From Lysinibacillus odysseyi 34hs-1 = NBRC 100172 (GTDB taxonomy: Bacteria; Bacillota; Bacilli; Bacillales_A; Planococcaceae): 64,000 nucleotides of DNA. The notes under the pieces were generated by a model. That model did no database searches, was not told where the DNA came from, and worked only from the letters and a program-made list of their open reading frames with translations. Both the position numbers and the translations under genes were made by a program. Positions 32,319-41,341 of this stretch are shown here, one piece after another (position 1 is the stretch's first letter; each line of letters opens with the position of its first letter). The stretch covers positions 1 through 64,000 of the forward strand of contig NZ_BCVX01000005.1 in assembly GCF_001591965.1 (NCBI RefSeq), written 5' to 3'.

Positions 32319-33196
32319 GATTGCGCCTCCCTCATTCTTTCTTCAGCCGGCTCACTTGCCGGCATACCGCCTTGTGCTCCGAATTTTTCTACTGAAAGGG
32401 AAGCAGCAGCGTTAGCAAATTGAACAGCTTCTTTTACCTCTGCCCCCTCGCAGATTTTATGGGCGAATGCACCATTAAATGTATCTCCCGCACCGGTTGT
32501 ATCAACAGCAGTCGTTCGGAAACCTGCTACTTTCACAATTTTTTCACCATCATGATACATGGCTCCCTCATCTCCAAGCGTCACAATCAGTTTATTTGGA
32601 TAGGCTTGCAGGGAAGTTTCGATCTGCTCATGAAAAATAAGCTCACATTCTGTTTCATTCGGTGTCAGATAGGTGATATCTTCCATCCATTCCGGCTTAA
32701 AATTACGTGCAGGTGCAGGGTTCAACAGAACAGGTACACCGTGCTTTTTACATAGCTTCAATGTATGCTCTATTGTTTCTACCGGAATCTCCAGCTGCAT
32801 GACGACCAGGTTCGATGTTTTTATCGCCTGTTCATTCTTATCTACAAGCTGAGGTGTTACATAGGTATTCGCTCCAGGTACAACGATGATCCGGTTATCC
32901 TGTTCGAATAATAAAATATTGGCAATGCCCGTGCTGGTCGGCGCCACCTGGACAGAGGAAACATCCATATTTTCGTTTGTTAATATTTCAATGAGTGCCG
33001 GGCCGAAACTATCCTGGCCGACTGCCCCAACCATTTTCACCTTGCTGCCAAGACGTGTAGCAGCTACTGCCTGGTTGGCTCCCTTGCCTCCGGGAACTGT
33101 TTCAAAAAGATTGCCGAGCACTGTTTCCCCCTGTTTTGGGAACACATCCGTCTGGCAGACGATATCCATATTAATACTGCCAATTACTGTAATCAT
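32315..33196 (-). CDS. rbsK: Ribokinase
   Basis: The 293-residue PfkB-family kinase makes ribose-5-phosphate from ribose and ATP. Marks: N-terminal IGSINMDIVCQTDVFPKQGE, GGKGANQAVAATRLG (signature 1, about residues 37-51), LNPAPAR, and DTTGAGDTFNGAFAH (signature 2, about 242-256) with the catalytic aspartate in GAGD. It overlaps rbsR upstream and rbsD downstream by four bases each. Confidence 0.96.
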   Translation of the reverse strand: MITVIGSINMDIVCQTDVFPKQGETVLGNLFETVPGGKGANQAVAATRLGSKVKMVGAVGQDSFGPALIEILTNENMDVSSVQVAPTSTGIANILLFEQDNRIIVVPGANTYVTPQLVDKNEQAIKTSNLVVMQLEIPVETIEHTLKLCKKHGVPVLLNPAPARNFKPEWMEDITYLTPNETECELIFHEQIETSLQAYPNKLIVTLGDEGAMYHDGEKIVKVAGFRTTAVDTTGAGDTFNGAFAHKICEGAEVKEAVQFANAAASLSVEKFGAQGGMPASEPAEERMREAQS

Positions 33197-34176
33197 TTTG
33201 ATTTCTCCTTTGTTGAATCACGTACAATCAAGCTTGGGTCTATTATTACGTGTTCATTATCGACACTTTTTCCTTTAATAATGTTCAGCAGCATCTTTAC
33301 CGCCGTTTCACCAAGCTGATAAATATTTTGATCGACCGTCGTTAAGCTTGGCGTAACCATTTCACCTAACGAAATACCGTCATACCCGACGATCTGTATA
33401 TCATTCGGCACAGAAAGTCCAAGCCGGTGAACAGCCCTTTGAACACCGATCGCAATGATATCACTGCCTGCAAAAATCCCATCAATTCCCGGATGGGCCG
33501 ATAGTAATTCAAACGCTGCTTTCTCCGCTTCCTTAAAGTGGAATTGGCTTTCAACTATATGGGTTTTTATATCTAATCCTTCTACTGCTTTCAAAAAGCC
33601 CTGTGTCCGTTCAAAAGCCGGTACAACATCCTGGGGACCACTGATGCAGGCAATTTCCTTTACACCGCATGAAAGCAGGTATTCCGTGCCAAGTGCTGCA
33701 CCGTTTTTGTTCCGGGAAGAAACGGAAGGGATTTGACTGTCCGTTATCCGGTCTAACAGTACAAGCGGCACATTCAGCCCGGTATAGTACTCTCTTTCCA
33801 ATTGATTAGTGGCGATAATAAAGCCTGCAACGTATTTTTGTTTCAAAGTTTCTATATAATGCCGCTCCTTATGCACCTGTTCATCAGAGTTGCATAATAC
33901 GACTGTATAGCCTTCCAAAAGGGCTGTATCTTCAATGGCCCGGGCGATTTCCGGAAAGAATGGGTTTGTAATATCCGGTACAATCAGACCAATTGTTTGC
34001 ATCCGCTTTGTACTTAATGACCTGGCGATATCATTTGGCCGGTAGTCAAGCTGCTTGATTGATACTTCAATCTTATTTTTCGCTTCTTCACTCACATAGC
34101 CTTTTTTATTTAAATAGCGTGACACGGTTGCTACAGAGACGCCAGCGTGTTTCGCTACATCCTTTATCGTTGCCAA
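33193..34176 (-). CDS. rbsR: LacI family ribose operon repressor
   Basis: The 327-residue regulator starts MATIKDVAKHAGVSVATVSR, a LacI-type helix-turn-helix with hinge (LNKKGYVSEEAKNKIEV), followed by a sugar-binding domain (TIGLIVPDITNPFFPEIARA, GIFAGSDIIAIGVQRAVHRL, IVGYDGISLGEMVTPSLTTV). It should bind the two palindromes upstream and release them when ribose is present. An ATG at 34191 is in frame but overlaps the ribosome-binding site; GGAGG lies eight bases before the TTG at 34176, which gives the family N-terminus. It is the first gene of rbsRKDACB. Confidence 0.94.
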   Translation of the reverse strand: MATIKDVAKHAGVSVATVSRYLNKKGYVSEEAKNKIEVSIKQLDYRPNDIARSLSTKRMQTIGLIVPDITNPFFPEIARAIEDTALLEGYTVVLCNSDEQVHKERHYIETLKQKYVAGFIIATNQLEREYYTGLNVPLVLLDRITDSQIPSVSSRNKNGAALGTEYLLSCGVKEIACISGPQDVVPAFERTQGFLKAVEGLDIKTHIVESQFHFKEAEKAAFELLSAHPGIDGIFAGSDIIAIGVQRAVHRLGLSVPNDIQIVGYDGISLGEMVTPSLTTVDQNIYQLGETAVKMLLNIIKGKSVDNEHVIIDPSLIVRDSTKEKSK

Positions 34177-34194
34177 TAGACCATCCTCCATCCA

Positions 34195-34252
34195 TGTGTA
34201 ACCGATTACACACGGAAGAAAAAAATAAGATGGTTGTGTAACCGATTACACA
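34195..34252 (-). promoter_or_regulatory. rbsR: Two RbsR operators that also match cre
   Basis: TGTGTAACCGATTACACA occurs identically at 34195-34212 and 34235-34252, 40 bp apart. It is a palindrome with the central CG of LacI-type sites. Its inner part, TGTAACCGATTACA, also satisfies the Bacillus cre consensus (TGWAANCGNTNWCA) at every position, so CcpA could bind it too. The upstream box sits directly after the -10 and the other lies in the leader before rbsR. Confidence 0.88.
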
Positions 34253-34254
34253 CA

Positions 34255-34283
34255 ATATAATGCATCATTTATCTCTCTGTCAA
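34255..34283 (-). promoter_or_regulatory. rbsR: rbs operon promoter
   Basis: On the minus strand TTGACA (34278-34283), 17-bp spacer, TTATAT (34255-34260). The adjacent operator at 34235-34252 covers the expected transcript start. Confidence 0.85.
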
Positions 34284-34545
34284 TAGAAAAATGATACATA
34301 ATAAGATATATTTGATTTTATAGTATGACATTATTCAGTTATATTTTTAAAAATAGCTTATTAATATGCCTCAAAAAGTAGATTATGCTTTCATAACGTG
34401 TTAGATCCGTTGATGGCATTTTAAGCGTTATCGTGCTATGTTGTTTTTTGACAATCCTTTCTTCAAAAATAAAAAATATGATGAAAGAATACTGAAAATA
34501 CAGCTTATAAATAACTTTTTATCTAATAGATTAAAAGTTAAACAA
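34284..34545. other. Divergent intergenic region between rbs and ilvE
   Basis: A/T-rich spacer without a recognised gene or repeat. GAATACTGAAAATAC near 34486-34500 has a loose likeness to a CodY box but with several mismatches, so it is not called. Confidence 0.4.
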
Positions 34546-34574
34546 TTGCGAATAGTGAGTTTATTGTATACTAT
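34546..34574 (+). promoter_or_regulatory. ilvE: Promoter of the branched-chain aminotransferase gene
   Basis: TTGCGA (34546-34551), 17-bp spacer, TACTAT (34569-34574), 30 bases before the ATG. Confidence 0.6.
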
Positions 34575-34604
34575 ACTAGTACATTAATTTTAAGGGGGAG
34601 AATT

Positions 34605-35717
34605 ATGACGAAATTTGAAATACGCCAGCAGCTGACACTAGTACGCAAAGAAAAGCCGGAGCCGGATACATTGGAATTTGGCCGTGTTTTTACAGACCAT
34701 ATGTTTGTTTTGGACTACACAGAAGGCCAGGGCTGGCATGATCCTCGCATCATCCCGTATCAACCGATTACGCTGGAGCCGTCATCGATGGTATTCCACT
34801 ACGGTCAGACAGTCTTTGAAGGGCTGAAAGCATATAAAACACCAGCAAAAGATGTAGTACTTTTCAGACCGGAGAAAAATCTAAGCCGGCTCAATAAATC
34901 TAGTGCCCGTATGAGTATTCCACCTATCGATGAAGAGCTTGCGCTAGAAGGGCTAAAACAGCTTGTCTCCCTAGATCGTGAATGGGTTCCCGAAGCACCA
35001 GGAACTTCTTTATATATCCGTCCATTTATTATCGCGACAGAGCAATATTTAGGCGTTGCTCCATCGAAAAATTACCAATTTATCATTATCATGTCGCCGG
35101 TAGGTTCCTATTACAAAGAAGGAATAAATCCGGTAAAGATTTTAGTAGAAAAAGAATATGTACGGGCTGTTAAAGGCGGTACAGGGGAAGCAAAAACAGG
35201 CGGGAACTATGCAAGCTCTTTAAAGGCCCAGCAGGAGGCTGCAGCTTCAGGCTATTCCCAAACGTTATGGCTGGATGGGAAAGAACAGAAGTATATTGAA
35301 GAAGTTGGAAGCATGAACATCTTCTTCGTCATAGATAATACAGTTGTTACGCCGGCCTTAAACGGCAGTATTTTACCCGGTATAACGCGTGATTCTATTT
35401 TGCAAGTGCTAGGCATGGAAGGAATTCCAACAGAAGAGCGGCGTATCTCCATAGATGAGCTTGTAGAGGCTCATAAAGCAGGCAAACTACAAGAAGCATT
35501 CGGTACTGGAACAGCTGCCGTCATTTCCCCGATCGGCGAATTTTTATGGGAAGAACAAAAAATCATTGTTAATAACGGTGAGGTCGGGCCTCTTACACAA
35601 AAGCTTTATGATACATTAACAGGGATTCAAACAGGTACACTGGAAGATCCATTCGGCTGGACACTTACGCTGGAGTCCCCGGCAGATGAAAAGATCGAGG
35701 AAATCACGACTTTTTAG
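34605..35717 (+). CDS. ilvE: Branched-chain amino acid aminotransferase
   Basis: The 370-residue PLP enzyme moves amino groups between glutamate and the keto acids of leucine, isoleucine and valine. Fold type IV features are clear: SSMVFHYGQTVFEGLKAYKT (about residues 65-85), RMSIPPID, the PLP lysine in GEAKTGGNYASSLKAQQEA (about 200), EEVGSMNIFFV (about 240) and LNGSILPGITRDSILQVL (about 260). Length fits the larger bacterial type (as in Bacillus YbgE/YwaA). GGGGGAGAATT precedes the ATG. It is monocistronic. Confidence 0.95.
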   Translation: MTKFEIRQQLTLVRKEKPEPDTLEFGRVFTDHMFVLDYTEGQGWHDPRIIPYQPITLEPSSMVFHYGQTVFEGLKAYKTPAKDVVLFRPEKNLSRLNKSSARMSIPPIDEELALEGLKQLVSLDREWVPEAPGTSLYIRPFIIATEQYLGVAPSKNYQFIIIMSPVGSYYKEGINPVKILVEKEYVRAVKGGTGEAKTGGNYASSLKAQQEAAASGYSQTLWLDGKEQKYIEEVGSMNIFFVIDNTVVTPALNGSILPGITRDSILQVLGMEGIPTEERRISIDELVEAHKAGKLQEAFGTGTAAVISPIGEFLWEEQKIIVNNGEVGPLTQKLYDTLTGIQTGTLEDPFGWTLTLESPADEKIEEITTF

Positions 35718-35748
35718 TCACATAGTAAGTTGCTTTCTTAACTTTCAA

Positions 35749-35791
35749 TAAAAAATGCACATTGCTACTATCTTCTCTTAGCAATGTGCAT
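35749..35791. terminator. Terminator shared by ilvE and the convergent GNAT gene
   Basis: ATGCACATTGCTA (35755-35767) and TAGCAATGTGCAT (35779-35791) form a 13-bp perfect stem. The minus strand has the better T-run (TTTTTTATTG), so it is chiefly the terminator of the GNAT-MBL operon. Confidence 0.8.
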
Positions 35792-35894
35792 TGTTATGAC
35801 CTAAATTATTAGACTTTCCCTTCTGCTCCCCTCACGCTTCACGAAATGCAAGGCGTTAGCCCATCACCCTAAACCGTTTAGAAGAGATGCATCA

Positions 35895-36770
35895 CTACGC
35901 AATCGATGTAAAAGGATACAACACATTATCGGGATAATCGATGCCCGATTGGCTCCATACGAACAGCGCTCCGTCATCTTTTACAATAGTTTTTTTACAT
36001 GGCACCCCAAGCTCATCCGGAGTAAAGCATAGCTGTACCTCTTTGATTGAGCGGTCCATACAGCAGCTGATGGCCTCCAGTAAATTCAGTTTTTGCGGTG
36101 AGATAATATCTATCATTGTCAAAACACCGGCATCAATTTTATACAGGAATGCTGCATCAAGCATATCATGATAATAAATATAATCAGCAAATTGATAAAG
36201 CGCATGGAACATCACTAAATGCTCGCTTTTCGTGACAGCCAGCCTGTCACTGATCGGTGCTCTGTTTTTTGCCAGGCGATATAGAAGTGCCTGATCAGAA
36301 AGGTTATCCATAGATAGCTTTCGCAGAGTTATTGTATTGATCGGCAAATGACTCGCATCAAGCGTATAGGATGCCTGGGACCGTTCTTCAAAACCAAACT
36401 TCGGATAAAAATCGAGTACAGTCTCATTTGCAAATAAATAAAATAAATCCACATTATTATAATAATCCAGCAGAGAAAGCATCAGCTTCCTGGACAACCC
36501 GCGCCCTCGGTAGTCAGGATGTGTCCTCACCGTCCCAATTTGGACCGCATGTATATCTTTTCCGTCAATGACTAGCGTAACCGAGCTGCCCGAGACATTC
36601 GCCGCAACTTTTCCCTTATCTACAGCTGCAAAACAGCGGTAAGAGGATGTCCAAAATCCCGCATCCGCCCATTCCTTAAACTGCAGGCCGAATGTATCTT
36701 CTGCCAGTGTATAAAAGCTTTCTACCAACCTCAGATCATGGCGCAGGGCTTCCCCGCTTACTATTTCCAT
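35895..36770 (-). CDS. GNAT family N-acetyltransferase, 291 aa
   Basis: The first half holds a GNAT domain: HAVQIGTVRTHPDYRGRGLSRKLMLSLLDYY (about residues 75-105) includes the acetyl-CoA loop (RGRGLSRKL), and DLFYLFANETVLDFYPKFGF is the usual C-terminal strand-helix. The second half lacks a recognised motif and may be a degenerate second GNAT or carrier-like domain, as in Eis-type enzymes. AGGAAAAGATT precedes the ATG, nine bases after the stop of the MBL gene, so the two are co-transcribed. Confidence 0.8.
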   Translation of the reverse strand: MEIVSGEALRHDLRLVESFYTLAEDTFGLQFKEWADAGFWTSSYRCFAAVDKGKVAANVSGSSVTLVIDGKDIHAVQIGTVRTHPDYRGRGLSRKLMLSLLDYYNNVDLFYLFANETVLDFYPKFGFEERSQASYTLDASHLPINTITLRKLSMDNLSDQALLYRLAKNRAPISDRLAVTKSEHLVMFHALYQFADYIYYHDMLDAAFLYKIDAGVLTMIDIISPQKLNLLEAISCCMDRSIKEVQLCFTPDELGVPCKKTIVKDDGALFVWSQSGIDYPDNVLYPFTSIA

Positions 36771-36779
36771 AATCTTTTC

Positions 36780-37721
36780 CTATACCTTCTCATAAATATT
36801 TACTCCGTTATCTTCCGACACAACAGCAAGTCCCTCATCTACTAAATAATCAAGCTGTCCTAATGTCTCGGAAAGCGTCAGTCCAAGCTGCGCTTGATAA
36901 ATTTTCGCAAATAGCTCCTTTGTCACTTCAAATACAGTCTTTGGCTCTGTAATCATTTCCCGTACTTTCTGCGCACGGGCATGCTGTTTAGCTAATCGCT
37001 CTTCTACGAGCACACTTGCATTCAATACTTCACCGCCATGACCTGTATAAAGCTTTGAAACATGTAGATCCCGCAGTTTCTTCAAGGAAGTATTATATTG
37101 TAAAAGTGAACGAGGCCGTTCTCCGTTAAGGGAAACAGGCGGTTCAACGAGCGGATTGGAAGAAACACGTTCCAATAATAAATCCCCGCCGATACATTCA
37201 CGTGTAGCATCCTCAAGGAAAATAAGATGGCTTTGTGCATGGCCGGGTGTTTCATAAACAAACAGCCCCGGATGGCCCGGTACTTCATCTCCTTCGGCAA
37301 GAAAACCTGTCAATGGACGTGTGCCGAACAGCTCAAGCTCTCCGCGTACTTCTACGGTACGATCAATATACCCTTGTGGTACGCCCTGCTTTATAAGCTC
37401 CCCTACATAGAAGTTATTTCTATATTCCAGAAAATCAGGTTCCTGGCGCATCCAATGATCTACATACTGGTGGCCCAATATTTCAGCCTCAGGAAATGCA
37501 TCCACCCAGCCTGCATGATCGGGATGGTGGTGCGTCAGGACAACCTGCTCCACGTCCTTCATATCATATCCTGCCGAACGGATTCCCCACTGTAGTGCTT
37601 CATAGGCTTCCTGCGTTTTCGGGCCGGCATCAAACAATGTCAATGCATCTCCTTTCAATAAAAACGCATTCACATCCCCTACCGCATATGGTGTTGGCAA
37701 GATTATTTTATGTAGCTGCAT
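36780..37721 (-). CDS. MBL-fold metallo-hydrolase, 313 aa
   Basis: The metal-binding motif is complete: VVLTHHHPDHAGWVDAFPEA (HxHxDH, about residues 62-67), YETPGHAQSHLIFLED (third-site histidine), the bridging aspartate in CIGGDLLLERVSSNP and the late YTGHGGEV histidine. A C-terminal helical region (about 225-305, EMITEPKTVFEVTKELF) is typical of glyoxalase II-like hydrolases of this length. The substrate is unknown. It is followed by the GNAT gene in one operon. Confidence 0.85.
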   Translation of the reverse strand: MQLHKIILPTPYAVGDVNAFLLKGDALTLFDAGPKTQEAYEALQWGIRSAGYDMKDVEQVVLTHHHPDHAGWVDAFPEAEILGHQYVDHWMRQEPDFLEYRNNFYVGELIKQGVPQGYIDRTVEVRGELELFGTRPLTGFLAEGDEVPGHPGLFVYETPGHAQSHLIFLEDATRECIGGDLLLERVSSNPLVEPPVSLNGERPRSLLQYNTSLKKLRDLHVSKLYTGHGGEVLNASVLVEERLAKQHARAQKVREMITEPKTVFEVTKELFAKIYQAQLGLTLSETLGQLDYLVDEGLAVVSEDNGVNIYEKV

Positions 37722-37804
37722 TACAACATCCCCTTTATTATGTTAAAAAATGAATGGCTATTCACACATTTTACCTCTTTTTCTGTTATTCGTCACGCTT
37801 TAGG

Positions 37805-37833
37805 TTGACACTTCGTCATTACATTTATATAAT
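37805..37833 (+). promoter_or_regulatory. proC: Promoter of the proC T-box leader
   Basis: TTGACA (37805-37810), 17-bp spacer, TATAAT (37828-37833): a perfect consensus sigma-A promoter, as expected for a transcript controlled by attenuation rather than initiation. Confidence 0.9.
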
Positions 37834-37839
37834 TTTCTC

Positions 37840-38080
37840 ATAATTCAAAATAAAAGCTTTGACGAAGCCAAGTAAATTATCGAATGGTGCAAAAGAGAGT
37901 GTCGCGTTTGCTGAAAGTGACATCACCCGCTTCAATAATTGAACCTACTTCCGAGCTGTCATGACAACATGACCGCGAACCCGGCGTTATAAGGGGTAAA
38001 GTTGCACGGAATGTGAACAAAGGTGGTACCGCGGAAACAGGCGTTTTCGTCCTTATTATAAGGACGGGAGCGCTTTTTTA
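37840..38080 (+). promoter_or_regulatory. proC: T-box leader with proline specifier, upstream of proC
   Basis: The conserved T-box sequence AAGGTGGTACCGCGG lies at about 38019-38034, followed by a terminator (arms around 38041-38054 and 38061-38074, then TTTTTT). In stem I the specifier loop reads GAACCTAC, placing CCT (proline) at 37944-37946. Uncharged tRNA-Pro should stabilise the antiterminator and allow proC expression. The match of specifier to the downstream proline gene supports the call. Confidence 0.92.
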
Positions 38081-38169
38081 TTGTCAAGATTTCTTAGGCT
38101 ACCGGGAATAAATGATCTTCCAGTTAGCCATCTATATAAGCAGAGCCTATAGATAAAGGAGGCATTTTC

Positions 38170-38976
38170 ATGAAGAAAATCGTATTTATTGGAGCCGGAT
38201 CGATGGCGGAGGCAATGATTGGCGGATGGGTCAAAAAAGAATGCGTACAGGCAAACAAGATTTATGTAACCAACCGTTCCGACTATACTCGTCTAATGTA
38301 TTTAAAAGACACATATGGGGTACAGGTGCTGGAGAAGCTGGCTGACATAGAGGATGCAGACCTGCTCATTTTGGCCGTAAAACCGAAGGATGCTGTTGCT
38401 GCCATGCAAAGTATTGCACCGTATATCGGTGACCATACAGCCATTTTATCGGTTCTTGCCGGTATTTCTATTAAAACAATTGAAAAGGGCCTCTATGCAA
38501 GGCCAATTGCGCGCGTCATGCCGAACACTTCTGCTACAATTGGCATGAGCGCAAGCGGGATTGCCTTCAATACGCGTGTGTCTGCGCAGCAAAAGAAATT
38601 ATATTTACAGATGCTGTCTGCTATTGGTCTTGTTGTGGAAGTAGAAGAGGATAAACTGCATGCCGTCACTGCCCTGTCCGGTAGTGGACCTGCTTATATT
38701 TATTATTTAATTGAAGCATTTGAAAAAGTCGGTACAGAAATCGGTCTGCCTAAAGAAGTAGTACGGCAGTTAATGATTCAGACATTGGCAGGCTCTGCTT
38801 CAATGCTGCAGTCCATTGATGAGGAGCCGAATGCTCTTCGCCGCAAAGTAACAAGTCCAGGCGGTACAACAGAAGCCGGCATACGTGCCTTGGAGGCTCA
38901 CCATTTTAATGAAACGATCAGTGCCTGTATTAAAAGTGCAGAACAGCGCTCCCGCGAACTGGCAAAAGGGGTTTGA
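38170..38976 (+). CDS. proC: Pyrroline-5-carboxylate reductase
   Basis: The 268-residue enzyme reduces pyrroline-5-carboxylate to proline with NAD(P)H. The Rossmann motif FIGAGSMAEAMIGGW is at residues 5-19, ARVMPNTSATIGMSASGIAF near 115, and the C-terminal signature ALSGSGPAYIYYLIEAF (about 173) and RRKVTSPGGTTEAGIRALE (about 220) is complete. AAAGGAGG lies eight bases before the ATG. It is controlled by the upstream tRNA-Pro T-box. Confidence 0.96.
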   Translation: MKKIVFIGAGSMAEAMIGGWVKKECVQANKIYVTNRSDYTRLMYLKDTYGVQVLEKLADIEDADLLILAVKPKDAVAAMQSIAPYIGDHTAILSVLAGISIKTIEKGLYARPIARVMPNTSATIGMSASGIAFNTRVSAQQKKLYLQMLSAIGLVVEVEEDKLHAVTALSGSGPAYIYYLIEAFEKVGTEIGLPKEVVRQLMIQTLAGSASMLQSIDEEPNALRRKVTSPGGTTEAGIRALEAHHFNETISACIKSAEQRSRELAKGV

Positions 38977-39019
38977 TTTCCTTCAGCAAAAATTTACTGG
39001 TTCTATTTGTAATGGGTGA

Positions 39020-39215
39020 CTGGAGGGTGAAGTTACTTTTTGACGGGTGTAAAAATGGCCTGGTAAAAGAAATATAAGCCTTCGCCAGGGCATGCAATTT
39101 GAAAAGGGAATCCCAGTCTAGACTCGCTGTAATGTCCAGCAATGGCTTACCTATGTGATAGGATCAAGCGTAAAGCCACATCCGGAAGCCCTTACGCCGG
39201 AGCGGAATTGATTTA
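39020..39215 (+). other. Possible structured leader upstream of namA
   Basis: The 250-base space between proC and namA is richer in G+C than typical spacers here and holds several paired arms: GGCCTGG/CCAGGGC (39056-39090 area), CCTATGTGATAGG, and GCGTAA/TTACGC (39170-39202 area). No T-box, SAM, FMN, TPP, lysine, glycine or c-di-GMP consensus fits convincingly. It may be an unrecognised cis-acting RNA or simply spacer. Confidence 0.3.
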
Positions 39216-39229
39216 AGGAGGGGTTCTTT

Positions 39230-40240
39230 ATGGTAAAACTATTCGAACCATACAAACTACGCAATATTGAACTGAAAAACCGTATTGTCATGTCACCGAT
39301 GTGCATGTACAGTGCAAATGAATTTGGATTTGCCCAGCCGTTTCATGTTGTCCACTACGCTTCCCGCGCTATGGGGCAGGTTGGCCTTGTCATTCTGGAA
39401 GCGACAGCCGTGCTGCCGGAGGGACGTATTTCCGAAAATGATTTGGGCATTTGGCGTGATGAACAGCTGGAAGGCTTAAAGCAAATTGTCGACCAAATCC
39501 ACGCTTATGACAGTAAAGCAGGAATTCAGCTTGGTCATGCAGGACGTAAAGCAACAGTGGAAGGGCCGATTTATGCTCCTTCTTCTATCCGGTTCAACGA
39601 GCAGTATGAAATGCCGCTTGAACTGACAAAGGAACAGATCAAAGAAATCGTAGAAGCATTTGTAGCTAGTGCGCAGCGTGCAATCAATGTCGGTTTTGAT
39701 GTACTGGAAATTCATGCAGCACACGGTTACCTGATTAATGAATTTTTATCGCCGCTGACAAACAACCGCGAAGATGAATATGGCGGCAGTCCTGAAAACA
39801 GATATCGTATTCTTCGTGAAATCATTGACGGGATCCGTGCTATTTGGGATGGCCCCCTATTCGTCCGTATTTCCGCACATGAATATACAGAAGGCGGCAA
39901 CACACCGGAAGACTATATTCAATATGCAGCATGGATGAAGTCACAGGATGTAGATCTTATTGACGTTTCCTCAGGCGGCGTTGTCCCAGCACATATCGAT
40001 GTAAAACCACTCTACCAAGTACCGTTCTCTGAAACAGTCCGCACTGCCGGTATTCCTACAGGTGCTGTCGGTCTTATTACAACAGCATCTGAGGCAGAAG
40101 AGGTACTTCAGAAGGAGCAGGCAGATCTTATTTTCCTTGGACGCGAGCTGCTTCGCGATCCGTATTTCCCTTACCATGCGGCCAAGGAGCTCGGCACAGA
40201 AGTTGATCTACCGAACCCTACGTATAAACGCGGCTGGTAA
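39230..40240 (+). CDS. namA: NADPH dehydrogenase, old yellow enzyme family (YqjM-type)
   Basis: The 336-residue FMN enzyme reduces activated C=C bonds of enals, enones and similar toxic electrophiles. Marks of the YqjM type: [12 protein letters not shown] with the cysteine near 25 and tyrosine near 27, [10 protein letters not shown] (about 100), the [21 protein letters not shown] motif (two substrate-binding histidines, about 163 and 166), [10 protein letters not shown], and the FMN-phosphate end [19 protein letters not shown]. The arginine near the C-terminus (YKRGW) matches the shared-active-site arginine of YqjM. AAGGAGGGG precedes the ATG. Confidence 0.95.
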   Translation: MVKLFEPYKLRNIELKNRIVMSPMCMYSANEFGFAQPFHVVHYASRAMGQVGLVILEATAVLPEGRISENDLGIWRDEQLEGLKQIVDQIHAYDSKAGIQLGHAGRKATVEGPIYAPSSIRFNEQYEMPLELTKEQIKEIVEAFVASAQRAINVGFDVLEIHAAHGYLINEFLSPLTNNREDEYGGSPENRYRILREIIDGIRAIWDGPLFVRISAHEYTEGGNTPEDYIQYAAWMKSQDVDLIDVSSGGVVPAHIDVKPLYQVPFSETVRTAGIPTGAVGLITTASEAEEVLQKEQADLIFLGRELLRDPYFPYHAAKELGTEVDLPNPTYKRGW

Positions 40241-40263
40241 AATTGCATATTCCTTCTACAAGG

Positions 40264-40300
40264 GAGAATATCCAATAATTTGGATATTCTCTCTTTTTTT
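40264..40300 (+). terminator. Rho-independent terminator of namA
   Basis: GAGAATATCCA and TGGATATTCTC form an 11-bp stem with a 6-base loop followed by TCTTTTTTTG, 24 bases after the stop. Confidence 0.92.
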
Positions 40301-40329
40301 GATAAAATCCCTACCAAGGGGGAATCTTT

Positions 40330-41274
40330 TTGAAATATATGATATTCGCAGTTATGATTCTATTCACATTAGCAGCCTGCAGCAAAGAATCAATGGATCA
40401 GCAGGTGAATTCCAATCAGATAGAAAACACTCCGGCTGTTGAAAAAAAGGCTTCCTATGTGATTGAATATGTCTCTTTTGCGGAGGGAATCCCTGACTAT
40501 TCAATGGACAAGGGTACGTTTTCCGAACGAATGAAAGATGAAAACTACATTCGAAAAGTATACGGTGAAATGTTTGAAGTCTATACAATCAAAGAATTAA
40601 AGGCGCTTCTTACTAAGCAGCTCCATGATTTTGATAAACGGTTTCTTATCAAGATACCGGAAGTAGAAGCGCCCATCGAGCAAATTGATACCATTCTTTA
40701 CGATATTATCCATGAGAACAGTATGATTGCCGGTACTCTGCTATTGACAGACTTCACCTATGAAAATATAAAGGATGCCACTTACCTGTCTTTTGAAAAT
40801 TTATTTACGGTGAATGCTATTGAAATGGCGGCTATTCAGCCTAAGATAGAGGAAATTCTTCAATCCCTTCAGCTGGAGGAAAAAAACGACATCGATAAAC
40901 TGGAAAGGATTCATCAATACATCCTTGACCATATGATATATAAGGAGGGAGAAACCGTTCTCACAGACCACTCACCTTATGGTTTTTTTATAAATGGAGA
41001 AGGTGTATGCCAAGCTTATGCAATGGCACTCCATATGATGCTGGAAGCAGTCGGCATTGAATCACTATATGTAGTCGGTGATATTGCTGGAACAGGAGAT
41101 GACGATGTCTTGCATGCATGGAATTTAGTGAAAATCGACGATATATGGCGTCATGTTGACCCTACTTTTAATGATGACGGAGAGCCAACGCGTTTCTTCA
41201 TGAAAACCGATTTTGAAATGGGCTTCACCCATGTATGGGACCAAACGAAGTATCCCGCCGCCTCATCAATTTAA
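40330..41274 (+). CDS. Lipoprotein with transglutaminase-like cysteine protease domain
   Basis: The start is TTG at 40330, seven bases after GGGGG. The N-terminus MKYMIFAVMILFTLAACSKE is a lipoprotein signal (lipobox LAAC). In the C-terminal half a transglutaminase-like core is intact: GEGVCQAYAMALHMMLEAVG (cysteine about 222), HAWNLVKIDDIWRHVDPTFN (histidine about 262, aspartate about 277). Such extracytoplasmic proteins may process cell-wall or surface peptides. The N-terminal half has no known motif. It is followed after 67 bases by another lipoprotein gene on the same strand. Confidence 0.83.
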   Translation: MKYMIFAVMILFTLAACSKESMDQQVNSNQIENTPAVEKKASYVIEYVSFAEGIPDYSMDKGTFSERMKDENYIRKVYGEMFEVYTIKELKALLTKQLHDFDKRFLIKIPEVEAPIEQIDTILYDIIHENSMIAGTLLLTDFTYENIKDATYLSFENLFTVNAIEMAAIQPKIEEILQSLQLEEKNDIDKLERIHQYILDHMIYKEGETVLTDHSPYGFFINGEGVCQAYAMALHMMLEAVGIESLYVVGDIAGTGDDDVLHAWNLVKIDDIWRHVDPTFNDDGEPTRFFMKTDFEMGFTHVWDQTKYPAASSI

Positions 41275-41341
41275 CAATTGATTCATTTCTTTATAGCAAG
41301 CGTGTTTTAAGTTAAGCTAACAAACGATTGGAGGTTTGATA

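Noticed and set aside
34486-34500. CodY box upstream of ilvE
   Set aside because: GAATACTGAAAATAC differs from the CodY consensus at about five positions, and no second box is present.
39020-39215. Cobalamin or c-di-GMP riboswitch upstream of namA
   Set aside because: Fragments such as AAAAGGGAA, GCTGTAATG and CGTAAAGCCACA are suggestive, but the required order of conserved boxes is missing for both classes.
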